From: Selaginella moellendorffii
Lineage: Eukaryota; Streptophyta; Lycopodiopsida; Selaginellales; Selaginellaceae
DNA: 64,000 nt
Direction of reading: 5' to 3'
Assembly (NCBI RefSeq): GCF_000143415.4
Contig: NW_003314339.1
Span: 504,966-568,965 of the forward strand
The position numbers and the translations under genes were made by a program. Under the pieces are notes generated by a model that ran no database searches, had not been told where the DNA came from, and saw only the letters and a list, made by a program, of their open reading frames with translations. Position 1 is the stretch's first letter; each line of letters begins with the position of its first letter. This document shows positions 9,645-23,124 of this stretch, piece by piece.

Positions 9645-12600
9645 ACTCCACCACCCATCGACGAAGTTCGATGTCCTCATCGAACGATGAACTATTTTAT
9701 AAAGTAATACTAGCTTGTATTACACTTTCCATCCTTGCCACCTCGCCAATATTCGTCAATGGTTTCACCAAAGGCTCACCATGATTTGTTCATCCTCTAA
9801 GGAGCATAGTCTCTCCAACTTAGAGACTCATTCGACCACTTGTGGTGGTCCTCTCTTCTTATTGGTTGAGTTCTTGCTAAACATGTTAGAGACACCTTCT
9901 CTAACTCAATCCCGCTACTCATTCTTGAGTAGTCTCAATTTCCACCGATATAACCCTTGCACTTTGGAATTTTTAATTCTGACTTCTTGAAGTCAATTTC
10001 CTGGATGTCTTTGACACCTTGCATTGCTTATACTGTGCAACTCCACTTCCCCATCCTAGGAAGTCCGGGCAACATCATCCTCTCTTCATTATCATAATTT
10101 GTGCTAGGGCTAATTTGTTATCATAATTTGTGCTAGGGCTGTCCACGGCCCTATATTTTGGCTACTTTGCCGCTCCCTCACTTGGAGCTTTCACTTCGCC
10201 ACATTGGAGCACTTACAAATCCATCCTTGGAAGTCCACTTCCTTTCCACAAGCCGTTAGCATCAAACACATTAGTGTTCCTTGGCTAACTTTGCCATTTG
10301 GATCCCTTCTATTAAATTCCATAGCCCAAACTTGGCCACTAGTCCTTTGCTTTTATCCTTGATTGTTGCACTCAGCAACACAGGATCGCTACCTCCATTT
10401 TCGAGGTATCCCTTCGGTTCCATAGCAAAGACTCTTCTTTGCCAAGTCCGGAGGATGTTCACCCCTAGTACGTCTCTTTAGCATCTTCTGCTATGGGCTC
10501 TATCCACGGCCCAACTTCGTGACCCTCCCATGGGTCTCTTATAGAGACTACTTTCCTCGAACTCATTATGCCATCGTACGGACACAATTTATTTCCCTTA
10601 AGTGCTCTTCCCACTTGGTCATCATGACCAAGCCACACCATCTTAAATAGTTCAAATCAACATTTTGAACCAGGAACTTCCTTCCTTAGCCAACCAAGGA
10701 ACTTGTCCTTATTTGGCCATAAGATCATCTAGTGATCTCACCTTGGCACCTTAAAAGAGTTGCCAAGAGGTACTTGGTCTTCTAGACCTTCAAGTTGTTG
10801 ACCATAACCTTAGGGGCATCCCTCACACTTGGTGGTGCACCCAAGCTAGCCCTTACAGCCAAGGGTTCATAACAACTGAGATTAGGTGTCCCCATCTCAC
10901 TCACCACATCCTTGGTGCCACTTGCACCAAAGCGTTCAAATTAGATATGTCAAGCTTTCACACTAAGCAATCTAACCGTGCATCACGACTCCGAGGCATC
11001 CCTCGCTTGGCGGTGTGCCCAAACCAGTCTCCCCACTGAGAGTCCATGACCACCGAAATATGAGTGTCCTCATATTCCAAACCATCACCATGCCCTAGTG
11101 AGTTGGGACTCGAACCCAAGCACTAGAGGGTCGGGACTCGAACCCAACCTCCATATATGCATCTACGGACAGCATCACCTAGGACTTAGGAACTTAGGAA
11201 CCTAGTTCCTCCGCACTGCCAAGTCCTCTCACTTGACATATCTGTGATCATGCATGGACTCCTCCATGCTTGGCCCCATGGGCCACCCCTTTGAAGTTGG
11301 CTCCTTCAACTAGGGTATTCATTCCCCCGACTTGCCAATCTCACTTATCAAGTCATCCGGCCACCGTAACATGGTTCATGCATAAGTGTGAAAGTCCTTA
11401 ACCATTGACTTTCGTTCAAAGCCCTCTCTTTGAACACTCGGGAACTACTTCCCCAATCTTGATAGCCTCGCCTCATGGCAAGCTTCAAGACCATGCTTCT
11501 GTTGTGCCACTCTAATTTCGTGCGTTCTATGAACCATTTACACTTGACTTTCTAGGTATCCAGCTACCTAGAATTGTCTTTGGGAACCTTTCGAAGGAAC
11601 TCTTCCTTTAGTTTGCTAAGGCCTCTCCTTTCGCAAGCTTTCCAATTGCTATATAGTCTAACATGGACAATCCCATGTTTTTGACTCTCCATGGTATCCT
11701 AGTAACAATATGCTTGAGCGCCCATTTGATTCTCCACTCCCAACTTGCATAACCACCCTTGGCCACGCTTGTCAATTCCTATGGTTCAGTTCTATCCCTT
11801 TACTACTTGCCTTTTGGCCTCATACATTTCCTTCGGTCATTCTCCTCCAAACTAGGAAGATAGCTTTGCACTTTCTACCATGTTTTGGCAAGTATTCATG
11901 GGGATGAACCTACCTGACAGCCTAGGAGTGGTTCCTCAATCCGGGTTTCCTCACCTTGTAATCCCATACCCTAGGATTACTGTTGCTACTTATGGGCCTT
12001 TATATGCCAATCCCTAACCTTGCCAAAATCCCTTTTTCGCTTTGTCCAATTCGGGTAGATGGACTTTTCTTGTCTCCGCAACCTTGGACATTTGGATAGC
12101 ACCTCTTATCCATCATTCGCTAGGGACTTTGTCCCTTGGGCATTGTCCATTGCCCTCACGACACCAAACAACACCTTTTGGTGTTCTAGAGTGTCTGGGT
12201 GTCCCAATGATGGCCTCTCTGACAATGAGCATTCTCTTTTCGACATTAACTTACTATATCGCAACATAAGCAATTTATCCCTTATAAGGGTATATCTAAC
12301 TTCTTTATCCCAATAAGAAGTCTTAGGTAGTTGCCTTTTACCAGTTTAACGAATTATTTTACACCTTTTGCTTAGTTGCCTCATAGTTGTCAAGTCCTAC
12401 AACTCATTACTGGTGCTTCCACACCTCCATCATTATCTGAATCACCACACTCTAACTGCATGCATTCTAACTTAGGCTATGCCATTCCCATTTCCATTGG
12501 GATTCATTTGGACGGGGTTCTCATGAACCTGCCAACTTGACCTCAAGGCAGCACGCCTTGGCACCTTCGGTGTCTCCACACCATCGGCTCCACGAGCCTA

Positions 12601-13630
12601 CATTTATGACACTTCTTACTTGTGTCTAAGTCATTTTGCCAAGACCAATATGGTTGTTTCTTATGCCAATTATCCATTAGCATTGCACCATAGTGTTTGC
12701 ACCCAACTCTGGGCCAAAGTTGCTTTCTTTTGGGAAATTCTTTCCCATGACTTTAGCATGGCACATTCTGCCATCAATGAGATACCTACTGTTCTCATCC
12801 TTGGATCTTATGATCCTCCCCATACCTCATGGGGCACCATACACCTCAGTCCAAATGCTTCAACCAATCCCTTAGGGCCATTCCCTGACTCCACTTGAGT
12901 CATCCAGCATTTTAGACTTTGCTAATCTAACAACCTGCGAGGTCTTGGTCTTCGAGGTGCCAACTCGCTAGAATACAACTTTTCTTGTATTCAAGTCCTA
13001 CTCACAAGGACCATCTTTGCAAGTGTTACTCCGACACTTGATTTGTTCTCTTGGGGCAACCTTTTGCCCCTTAAGACCATTTGTCCATGAGATAAGAATA
13101 CCAACTCATCCTCTGAGTACACCCCCAACTCCTTGGGTTGTTCCAACATTTATTAGAGGTAGCCCCGGCTACCATTTCAAGGACTTGTGTCCTCTTCTGT
13201 ATTTAACCTCCCATGGTCATCAATTCTGGTCTCAAAGTTATGAGCACCAGCCTCAACTATATGAGGGTAATCTTGTGACTCTTTTATTATTTTCGAGTCT
13301 ACATCTTCCCCGTGATCCCAACTATAGTTGTTTATCACAACTATGTTAGCCCGTTTGCTGCGTCAAACGCTCATCTGGATCACATCCTCAGCTCTCTGAG
13401 GAAACCCTTATACTGTTCCCAAGATCCCAAAGGCGTTCCATTATTGGCCCTTTTTCTATCCACCACATTGTGCCCAAGTTCACGCGTGAACTTGAGTGGA
13501 GAGCCATGTCCTCTCGACATGATACTCCTCAAGGACAGGCCCACTCCTAGGACCTTCCGATGCCAACATCAATGGTGATATACTTGAGCACCAATAAAAG
13601 TCAGACTAAGGAACAGCTCCGATACCAAGT
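9645..13630 (-). repeat. LARD internal region, about 4 kb, non-coding
   Basis: This is the full internal domain of the family, bounded by the LTR end at 9644 and the primer-binding site at 13630. Short frames of up to about 110 codons occur but none resembles gag, protease, RT or integrase. The region is conserved in length and sequence with 17475-21333, 29063-32860 (plus strand) and 58155-62041, as expected for a non-autonomous element mobilised in trans. A pair of tRNA B-box-like motifs lies at about 11108-11150. Confidence 0.85.
13616..13629 (-). other. primer-binding site of LARD copy
   Basis: The minus strand reads TTGGTATCGGAGC just inside the LTR end. It is one base off the initiator-Met tRNA complement TTGGTATCAGAGC. 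It marks the 5' LTR of this minus-oriented copy. Confidence 0.8.
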
Positions 13631-15118
13631 TGTAAGCGAATAATTTTTCCATTCTACTTTAGTCACTTAACCGCACTTCTGACCACTTGGAGGAGTCTCA
13701 TTCACAACCTCCATAAGTCCCATTCAGAACTTATGGCTTGCTAGCCCCGCGAATGGCATCCATGCCACTCAACTTTTGCACTTGGCCCAAGTGCTCCACG
13801 TGTCTGATCCCATGACCGACACCCCAAGGTACCACTGACATACCAGCCCGTTACGCTAGGCCATGCCCATTCACCTTGGTCACATCGGTGGTCCAACACC
13901 ACCTGCATTACAATCCCGTCTCTCAAAGACTAGGCCATCCATTCATGAGTGGCTATCCCAGATCCACTCCATAGCATCCTCAAGATGCCTGCAGACATGG
14001 GGAATAGCCTTCCCCAATGTCTCCTTTCCGGTCCCCGCCAAGTCCCTTCCTATCCATGGCCGTATTCACCAATACTGCCATTGGATCAAGGCCCACAGGC
14101 CCGACCACTAAGTCCAACTGTCCTTTAGGACTTCCTTACTATGTGATTGTGTCCCTTGTCACCACACTAGAGGGCTACTCCTCTTCCTTTCCACAGTCTG
14201 GGACTTTGGGCCAACATTTCGGAACACCATGGCCTTACGCAAGCCTCATGGGTACTCTCCCCACCTCTTACATTTTGGTGCTCTAGCCATGGGCTTAGAG
14301 CGAGGTTCCGTTGAGCCACACTAGGTATCCAAGTAGGTAGTGCCACCCACACTTGGACTGGGAGCATCGGCCAGTCGATCTCCCAGGGGAACTAGAGCCG
14401 GCTCTTGAACACTTCACCAAGCTACCCCACTTGTCGGTCTATGTTCACTCTAGTCTTGGACTTCATAGTGGGCAGCTCATCACCCAACACTGGGTCCAGC
14501 CTTCCTGGGCCAAACTGGCCTTTCCTGGCCAAACTGGCTCCACTGTAGTGCTCCCCCTACTATACTTTTGGAGCTCACCAAACCCCCCAGGGTCTGGGAG
14601 ACGAACGCTTTGGGCTTTCACCCTCTCAGACTCGAACTCGGACTCGGACTTGGACTCGGGCTCGGGCTCGGACTCGGACTCGGGCTTGGTCTTGGGCTCG
14701 GCCTCGGTCTCGGTCTCGGGCCCGATCTCGGTCTCGACATCGGACTCCATCTCGGGTCCATCTCGGACTCCATCTCGGACTCCATCTCGGGTCCATTTCA
14801 GACTCCATCTCGAACTCTATCTCGGGTCCATCTGCAACTCCATCTCGGGTCCATCTCGGACTCCATCTCGGGTCCATCTTGGACTCCATCTCGGGTCCTT
14901 TGCGGACTCCATCTTGGACTCCATCTCGGGTCTAGCTCGGACTCCATCTCGGACTCCACCTCGGGTCCATCTCGGGTCCACATCGGACTTTATCTCGGAC
15001 TCCACTTCGGACTCCACTTCGGACCCCAACTCAGGTCCATCTCGGACATTTCCACATCTCGTGTGGTTGTCCTTTTGGGTCCCTTTTTGGAGCCTCGCTT
15101 ATTGTTCGCTTCGTGCTT
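13631..15118 (-). repeat. LARD 5' LTR, outer end lost
   Basis: It starts TGTAAGCGAA and has shorter minisatellite blocks than its relatives. It stops at about 15118 in AAGCACGAAGCGA, where the sequence passes into E2 gag. Similarity between the two sequences at that point suggests a microhomology-mediated deletion. Confidence 0.85.
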
Positions 15119-15618
15119 GTTGGGACATTCCGAGGACCTATGCCCCGACTCTCCACAATGGAAGCAATGACCCACACTACCCGTTCCGCTAGGAGCAGGT
15201 TTTGCAAGTTGCTACTGCTTGTACCCACTAGGAGGAGGAATAGAGGGCCTAGGACCAGAAGAAGTTGCTGGTGGTCTCCAACCACCATCACCTTTGTTAA
15301 CCATTGCTTGTGAGCCTCCAGAGTGGAACTTGCCTTTCACCCTCTATTTCCGATCACCTTGTTTATTCCCAAAATTCCTATTCTTATCCGAGTTACCAGC
15401 ATACGGTTGCTAATATTGTTCCATGAGCGAGTGACTAAAGGCAGCTTGCTGCGTTGCCTCCTTACACTCTAGGTATGTTTTCGGTTTAAACTTCAAAATC
15501 TCATTGCGAGAAAATGAACTTAAACCCTCCAGAAAATAACTCCTAGCATCTTCGTCACTCATATTTGCAATCATAATGCGCTTCTAAGCAAACACATTAA
15601 CGTAATGCATGAGATCCC
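15118..15618 (-). pseudogene. Ty3/Gypsy gag, C-terminal half with zinc knuckle (element E2)
   Basis: The minus strand encodes a gag tail (NMSDEDARSYFLEGL, then a region rich in Q, S, P and G) and a CCHC knuckle CFHCGESGHRSSEC at about 15120-15170. It is the continuation of the gag N-terminal half at 23125-23748, from which it is separated by a full LARD insertion. At least four in-frame TAG codons occur, each at a position where glutamine (CAG) fits. The rest of pol is deleted at 15118. Confidence 0.85.
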
Positions 15619-17474
15619 TGTAAGCGACTAAATTTTCCATTCTACTTTAGTCACTTAACCACACCTCTGACCACTTGGAGGAGTCTCATTCACAACCTCC
15701 ATAAGTCCAATCCAGGACTTGAGACTTGCTAGCCCCGAGAATGGCATCCATGCCACTCAACATTTGCACTTGGTCCAAGTGCTCCACGTGTCCGATCCCA
15801 TGACCGACACTCAAAGGTACCACCGACATGGCAGCTTGATACGCTAAGGCCATGCCCAATCACCTTTGCCACACTGGTAGTCCAATACCACTTGCATCAC
15901 AGTCTTGGCTCTCCAAGACCAGGCAAACCATCCGTGAGTGGTCATCTCAGATCCACTCCTTAGCATCCTTAGGATGCCCACCAACAACGGGAATAGCCTT
16001 CCCCAATATCCCTCTGTCAGTCCCCACTAAGTCCCTTCCTGCCCCTGGCCGTGTTTGCCAACACTGCCACTGGATCGAAACCCACAAGCCCGACCACTAA
16101 GTCCCACGGTCCTCTAGGACTTCCTCACCACACGACTGTGTCCTTGGTCACTACCCCAGAGGACTGCTCCTCTTCCTTTCCACAGTCTGGGCCTTTGGGA
16201 CAACATTTCGGAACACCGTGGCCTTACGCGAGCCACCTGGGTACTCTCCTCGCCTTCTGCCCTTGGGTGCTCTAGCCATGGGCTTAGAGCGGGTTCCGTT
16301 GAGCCACACCAGGTATCCAAGTAGGTAGTGCCACCCACACTTGGACTGGGAGCATCGGCCAGTCGATCTCCCGGGGGAACTAGAGCCGGCTCTTGAACAC
16401 TTCACCAAGCTATCCCGCTTGTCGGGCTGTGTTCACTCTAGTCTTGGACTTCCCAGTTGGCAGCTCATCACCCAACACTGGGTTCGGCCCTTCTGGGCCA
16501 AACTGGCCTTTCCTGGCCAAACTGGCTCCACTGCAGTCCTCCCCCTACTATACTTTTGGAGCTCACCAAACCCCCCNNNNNNNNNNNNNNNNNNNNNNNN
16601 NNNNNNNNNNNNNNNNNNNNNNNNNNNNNNNNNNNNNNNNNNNNNNNNNNNNNNNNNNNNNNNNNNNNNNNNNNNNTCACCCTCTCAGACTCGAACTCGG
16701 ACTCGGACTCAGGACTCACTCGGACACTCGGACTCGGGCTCGGTCTCGGGCTCGGGCTCAATCTCGGCCTCGGCCTCGGTCTCGTTCTTGGTCCCGATCT
16801 CGGTCTCGGTCTCGGTCTTGGTCTCGGTCTCGGTCCCGGTCTCGGTCTCGACTTCGGACTCCATCTCAGACTCCATCTCGGACTCCATCTCGGGTCCATC
16901 TCGGACTCCATCTCGGGTCCATCTCGGACTCCATTTCGGGTCCATCTCGGACTCCATCTCGGGTCCGTCTCGGACTCCATCTCGGACTCCATTTCAGGTC
17001 CATCTCGGGTCCACCTCGGACTCCATTTCGGACTCCATTTCGGGTCCATCTCGGGTCCACCTCGGACTCCATCTCGGACTCCATCTCGGGTCCATCTCGG
17101 ACTCCACTTCGGGCTCCAACTCGGGTCCATCTCAGACTCCACTTCGGACTCCAACTCGGTTCCATCTTGGACTCCACTTCGGACTCCAACTCGAGTCCAT
17201 CTCGGACTCCACTTCGGACTCCAACTCGAGTCCATCTCGGACACTTCCACGTGTCATGTGTTGGTCCTTTTGGGTCCCTTTTTGGAGCGTCGCTTTTTGC
17301 TCGCTTCGTGCTCGTTCCTCGAGCACTTCGTTGGGAGTTCCACTCCCGCTCTTGACTTTTCAAGTCGGAGCTTTTGGTCCAAACGTGTTACGCTCGTTTG
17401 GCTCTCGCTTCAGCCACTACCACGTGGCACCCTTTCCGGCTCCACTTTGGGGCCTAAGGATTTTGTGTCTCACA
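15619..17474 (-). repeat. 3' LTR of full-length LARD
   Basis: It has intact termini TGTAAGCGAC and GTGTCTCACA. The GAGTCC/GAGACC block is interrupted by the assembly gap. Confidence 0.9.
16577..16676. other. assembly gap of 100 N
   Basis: Exactly 100 undetermined bases lie at the edge of the LTR hexamer tract. The round number indicates a gap of unknown true size. Confidence 0.99.
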
Positions 17475-20400
17475 ACTCCACCACCCATAGACGAAGTTCG
17501 ATGTCCTCATCGAACGGTAAACCATTTTGTAAAGTAACTCTCGCATGTGTTACTATTTCCATCCTTGGCACCTAGCCAATATTTGTCAATGGTTTGACAT
17601 TGAAGGCTCACCATGCCTTTTGCATATGCCTCAATGGTTTGACACCAAAGGCTCACCATGCCTTGCCTATCCTCTAAGGAGGGTAGTCTCTCCAACTTAG
17701 AGACTGATTGGACCACATGTAGTGGTTCTCTCCTTTTATTGGTTTAGTTCTTGCTAAACCTCTTTGCGACCCTTCTCTAAGTCAATCCCACTACTCCTTC
17801 TCGAATAGTCTCAATTTCCATCTATTGAATGTTTGCACCTTGGAACTTTTACTCTTTTGACTTTTGGAAGTCAATTTCCTATGTGTCTCCAACACCTTGC
17901 ATTGCACAGATTTTGCAACTCCACTTCCCTATCCTAGGAAGTTCATTACTTGAGGGCACCATCATCCTCTCTTCTATTTCGTGCCACCTTGGGCACTAAG
18001 TTCCATTTATCACACTTTGTGCTAGGGTTGTCCATCGCCCTATCATTTGGCTACCTTACCGCTCCCTCCCTTGGAGCTTCCACTTTCTCCAAATCGGAGC
18101 AATTCAGAATCCATCCTTGGAAACACGCTTCCTTTCCCGCAATTTGTTAGCGTCCAACACATTAGTGTTCCTCGCCTAACTTTGTCACTTGGATTCCTTC
18201 CAAGGAATTCCACGGCCCTATCTTGGCCACTCATCTTTTGCTCCTATCCATTGATTGTTGACCTTGACCAAGCCACACCATCATCAATAGTTCAAATCAA
18301 CACTTTGAACTAGAAACCTTATTCCTTAACCCAAACAAAGACCTTGTCCTTATTTAACCACAAGATCACCTAGTGATCTCACCTCGGCACCTTAACAGGT
18401 TTGCCAATAGGTACTAGGTCTTCCAGACCTTTAACTTGTTAACTACGACCCCGGGGGCATCCCCCACACTTGGCGGTGCGCCCAAGCCAGCCCTTCCGGC
18501 CAAGGGTCCATAGCAACTGAGATTAGGTGTCCCCATCTCACTCACCACGTCCTTGGTGCCACTTGCACCAAAGCGTTCAAGTTAGATATGCCGAGCTTTC
18601 ACATTAAGCAATCTAACCGTGCATCACGACTCCGAGGCATCCCTCGCTTGGCGGTGTGCCCAAACCAGTCTCCCCACTGAGAGTCCATGACCACCGAAAT
18701 ATGAGTGTCCTCATATTCCAAACCATCACCACGCCCTAGTGATTTGGGACTCGAACCCAAGCACTAGAGGGTCGGGACTCAAACCCAACCTCCGTATATG
18801 CATCTACGGACGGCATCACACAAGATGCCTGGCGTGACTCCCCACGCCGGTGCACCAACTTATTTTTAAAGCGCGCTACAGATCACAGCTTAGGAACCTA
18901 GTTCCCCCACACTGCCAAGTCCTCTCACTTGACATATCTGTGATCATGCATGGGCTCCTCCATGCTTGGCCCCATGGGCTACCCTTTTTGAAGTTAGCAC
19001 CTTCAACTAGGGTATTTTTTCCCCCCAAATTGCCAATCTCACTTAGCAAGTCATCCGGCCACCGTAACATGGCTCATGCATAAGCGTGGAAGTCCTTAAC
19101 CATCAACTTTCGTTCAAAGCCCTCTCTTTGAACACTCGGGAACTACTTCCCTAACCTTGACAGCCTTGCCTCATGGCAAGATTCAAGACCACGCTTCTGC
19201 TGCGCCACTCTGATTTCGCGCGTTCTATGAACCATTTACACTTGGCCTTTCTAGGCACTAAGCTACGTAGAATTGTCTTTGGGAACCTTGAAGGAACTCT
19301 GTCCCTTAACTTGCTAAGGCCTCCCTTTTTGCAAGCTTTCCAATTGCCATATAGTCTAACATGGACAATTCCATATTTTAGACTCTCCATGGTATCACGG
19401 TTGCTAGCGGCAACACCCTTGAGCCCCCACTTGATTCTCCACTCCCACCTGGCATAACCAACCTTGGTTATGCCCTTCGATTTCTATGGTTCAATTCCAT
19501 CCCAATACTACTTGCCTTTTGGCCCCATATGTTTCCTTTGGTTATTCTCCTCCAGACCAGGAGGATAGCTTTGCACTTTCTATCATGCCTTATCAAGTAT
19601 TCTTAGGGATGAACCTACCCAATAGCCCAAGGAGTGGTTCCTCAATCCGGGTATGCTCACCTTATAATCCCACACACTGGGATTACATTGTTGCTTATGG
19701 GCCTTTACATGCCCATCACTAGCCTTGCCAAAATTCCATTCTTGGCTTTGTCCAACTCGGGTAGACAGTCCTCTCCTGTCTCCGCAACCTTGGACATTTG
19801 GATAGCACCTTCTATCCATCATTCGCTAGGGACTTAGTCCCTTGGGCTTTATCCATTGCCCTCGCGACATCAAACACCACCTTCTGGTGTTCTAGAGTGT
19901 TCGGGTGTCCCAATGATGGCTTTCTTGACAATGAGTATTTCTTTTTATGACATTGACTTACTATATCACAACACAAGCAACTTATCCCCCGTAAAGGTGT
20001 ATCCGACTTCCCTATGCTATTAAGAAGTTTTGGGTAGCTACCTTCTACCCGTTCAACCAGTTATTTTGCACCTCTTGCTTAGTTGCCTCATAGTTGTCAA
20101 GTCCTACAACTCATTATTTGGTTCTTTCACACCTCCATCATTATCTGGGTCACCGCACTCCAACTGCATGCTCTGCAGCTTAGGCTATGCCATTCCCATT
20201 TCCATTGGGATTCCTTTGGCAAGGGGTTCTCATGAACCCACCAACATAGCCTCAAAGTATCACACCTTGGCACATTTGGTGTCTCCACACCATCGGCTCC
20301 ACGAGCCTACCTCTATGACATTTCCCCTTCGTGTTTATGTCTTTGCCAAGACCAACACCGCTCTTTCTCATGCCAACCATCCGTTAGCACTGCATCATAG

Positions 20401-21333
20401 AGGTCACACACAACTTTGTGTCAAAGTTGTTTTCTTCTGGGAACACCTTTCCCATAACTTTAGCATGGCACATTTTGCCATCGATGAGATACCCTCTGTT
20501 CTCATCCTTGGATCCTATGATCCCCTCCCATCCTCTGTGGGGTACAACACACCTCAGTCCAAATGCTTCCATCAGTCCTTTTAGGACCATCCCTTGACTC
20601 TACTTGAGTCATCAGCAGTTTTGGACTTGGTTAATCCACAGACCCGTAAGGTCCTACTTGTGAGGCACTAGCTCACTAGAATACACTTCTTGCATTACTG
20701 TCCTACTCAAAAGGACTATTTTCACAAGTGTTACTCCGACACTTGATTTTGTTCTCTGGGGGCAACTTTTGCCCCTTAGGACTACTTGTCCATGCGATGA
20801 GAATACCACTCATCTCTAAGTACACCCCCCAACTCCTTGGGTTGTTCCAGCATTTATTAAAGGTAGCCCCGGCTACCATTTCAAGAACTTGAGTCCTCTT
20901 CCGTATTTGACCTCCCACGGTCATTACCTCTGGTCTCACATTCATGAGCACCAACCTCAACTATATGAGGATAATCTTGTGACTCCTTTATTGTTTTGGA
21001 GTCTTTATCTTTCCCGTGATCCCAACTTTAGTTGTTTACCACAACAACCTTAGCCAATTTGCTGAGACAAATGCTCATCCGGATCACATCCTCAACTCAA
21101 TAAGGAAAACCTTGCACTGTTCCCAAGATCCCAAAGTCGTTCCATTATTGGCCCTTTTCTATCCACCACCTCGTCTACAAGTTCACACATGAACTGTAAT
21201 GGAGAGCCATGTCTTCCCGACTTGCTACTCCTCAAGGTTAGGCCCACTCCTCGGACCTTCCGATGCCAACACTAGTGGTGATATACTTGAGCACCAATAA
21301 AAGTCGAACTAAGGAACAGCTCCGACACCAAAT
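17475..21333 (-). repeat. LARD internal region, non-coding
   Basis: This is a 3.86-kb internal domain. Its minus-strand 3' side next to the LTR has the G-rich stretch TGGGTGGTGGAG, a plausible polypurine tract. Its other side has a mutated primer-binding site TTGGTGTCGGAGC at about 21319-21331. No protein similarity is visible. B-box-like motifs are at about 18747-18795. Confidence 0.85.
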
Positions 21334-22458
21334 TGTAAGTGACTAAATTTTCCATTCTACTTTAGTCACTTAACCACACCTCTGACCACTTGGAGGAGTC
21401 TCATTCACAACCTCCATAAGTCCAATCCAGGACTTGAGACTTGCTAGCCCCGAGAATGGCATCCAAATCACTCCACATTTGCACTTGGTCCAAGTGCTCC
21501 ACGTGTCCGATCCCATGACCGACACTCAAAGGTACCACCGACATAGCAGCCCGTTACGCTAAGGCCATGCCCAATCACCTTTGCCACACTGGTAGTCCAA
21601 TACCACTTGCATCATCGTCTTGGCTGTCCAAGACTAGGCAAACCATCCGTGAGTGGTCATCTCAGATCCACTCCTTAGCATCCTTAGGATGCCCACCGAC
21701 AAGGGGAATAGCCTTCCCCAATATCCCTCTGTCAGTCCCCACTAAGTCCCTTCCTGCCCCTGGCCGTGTTTGCCAACACTGCCACTGGATCGAGACCCAC
21801 AGGCCCGACCACTAAGTCCCACGGTCCTCTAGGGCTTCCTCACCACACGACTGTGTCCTTGGTCACTACCCCAGAGGACTGCTCCTCTTCCTTTCCACAG
21901 TCTGGGCCTTTGGGACAACATTTCGGAACACCGTGGCCTTACGCGAGCCACCTGGGTACTCTCCTCGCCTTCTGCCCTTGGGTGCTCTAGCCATGGGCTT
22001 AGAGCGGGTTCCGTTGAGCCACACCAGGTATCCAAGTAGGTAGTGCCACCCACACTTGGACTGGGAGCATCGGGCAGTTGATCTCCCGGGGGAACTAGAG
22101 CCGGCTCTTGAACACTTCACCAAGCTACCCCGCTTGTCGGTCTGTGTTCACTCTAGTCTTGGACTTCCCAGTTGGCAGCTCATCACCTAACACTGGGTCC
22201 GGCCTTCCTGGGCCAAACTGGCCTTTCCTGGCCAAACTGGCTCCACTGCAGTCCTCCCCCTACTATACTTTTGGAGCTCACAAAACCCCCCAGGGTCTGG
22301 GAGACGAACGCTTTGGGCTTTCACCCTCTCAGACTCGAACTCGGACTCGGACTCGGACTCGGACTCGGACTCGGACTCGGACTCGGACTCGGGCTCGGGC
22401 TCGGTCTCGGGCTTGGGCTCAATCTCGGCCTCGGCCTCGGTCTCGTTCTTGGTCCCGA

Positions 22459-22496
<38 letters not shown>

Positions 22497-23124
22497 CCGG
22501 TCTCGGTCTCGACTTCGGACTCCATCTCAGACTCCATCTCAGACTCCATCTTGGGTCCATCTTGGACTCCATCTCGGGTCCATCTCGGACTCCATCTCGG
22601 GTCCGTCTCGGACTCCATCTCGGACTCCATTTCAGGTCCATCTCGGGTCCACCTCGGACTCCATCTCGGACTCCATCTCGGACTCCATTTCGGGTCCATC
22701 TCGGGTCCACCTCGGACTCCATCTCGGACTCCATCTCGGGTCCATATCGGACTCCACTTCGGACTCCAACTTGGGTCCATCTCGGACTCCACTTCGGACT
22801 CCAACTCGGGTCCATCTTGGACTCCACTTCGGACTCCAACTGGAGTCCATCTCGGACTCCACTTCGGACTCCAACTCGAGTCCATCTCGGACACTTCCAC
22901 GTGTCATGTGTTGGTCCTTTTGGGTCCCTTTTTGGAGCGTCGCTTTTTGCTCGCTTCGTGCTCGTTCCTCGAGCACTTCGTTGGGAGTTCCACTCCCGCT
23001 CTTGACTTTTCAAGTCGGAGCTTTTGGTCCAAACGTGTTACGCTCGTTTGGCTCTCACTTCAGCCACTACCACGTGGCACCCTTTCCGGCTCCACTTTGG
23101 GGCCTAGGGATTTTGTGTCTCACA
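21334..23124 (-). repeat. 5' LTR of full-length LARD
   Basis: It starts TGTAAGTGAC and ends GTGTCTCACA, with all family blocks present and no gap. It is closely similar to its partner LTR at 15619-17474, pointing to a fairly recent insertion. Confidence 0.9.

Larger units (their letters stand above)
6593..15118 (-). mobile_element. compound, rearranged LARD copy
   Basis: Minus-strand order of parts: LTR (6593-8089), internal piece (8090-8904), partial LTR (8905-9644), full internal region (9645-13630), LTR (13631-15118, truncated). This LTR-internal-LTR-internal-LTR pattern is typical of recombination between neighbouring copies. The left edge is an intact LTR terminus next to integrase of E2; the right edge is lost in a deletion joining the LTR to gag of E2, so no target duplication can be seen. 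No protein-coding region is recognisable inside. Confidence 0.8.

Noticed and set aside
12620-13578. Short frames of 60-110 codons in LARD internal regions as genes
   Set aside because: They show no domain, are broken differently in other copies, and occur equally on both strands.
16341-17575. Very long overlapping reading frames on both strands (also at 4335-5285, 7315-8114, 14353-15192, 22108-23231, 27383-28340, 43231-44306, 52884-54046, 57170-58255, 62764-63831)
   Set aside because: They lie in the LTR minisatellite, whose units contain no stop in any frame. Low-complexity products in all six frames at once are not genes.
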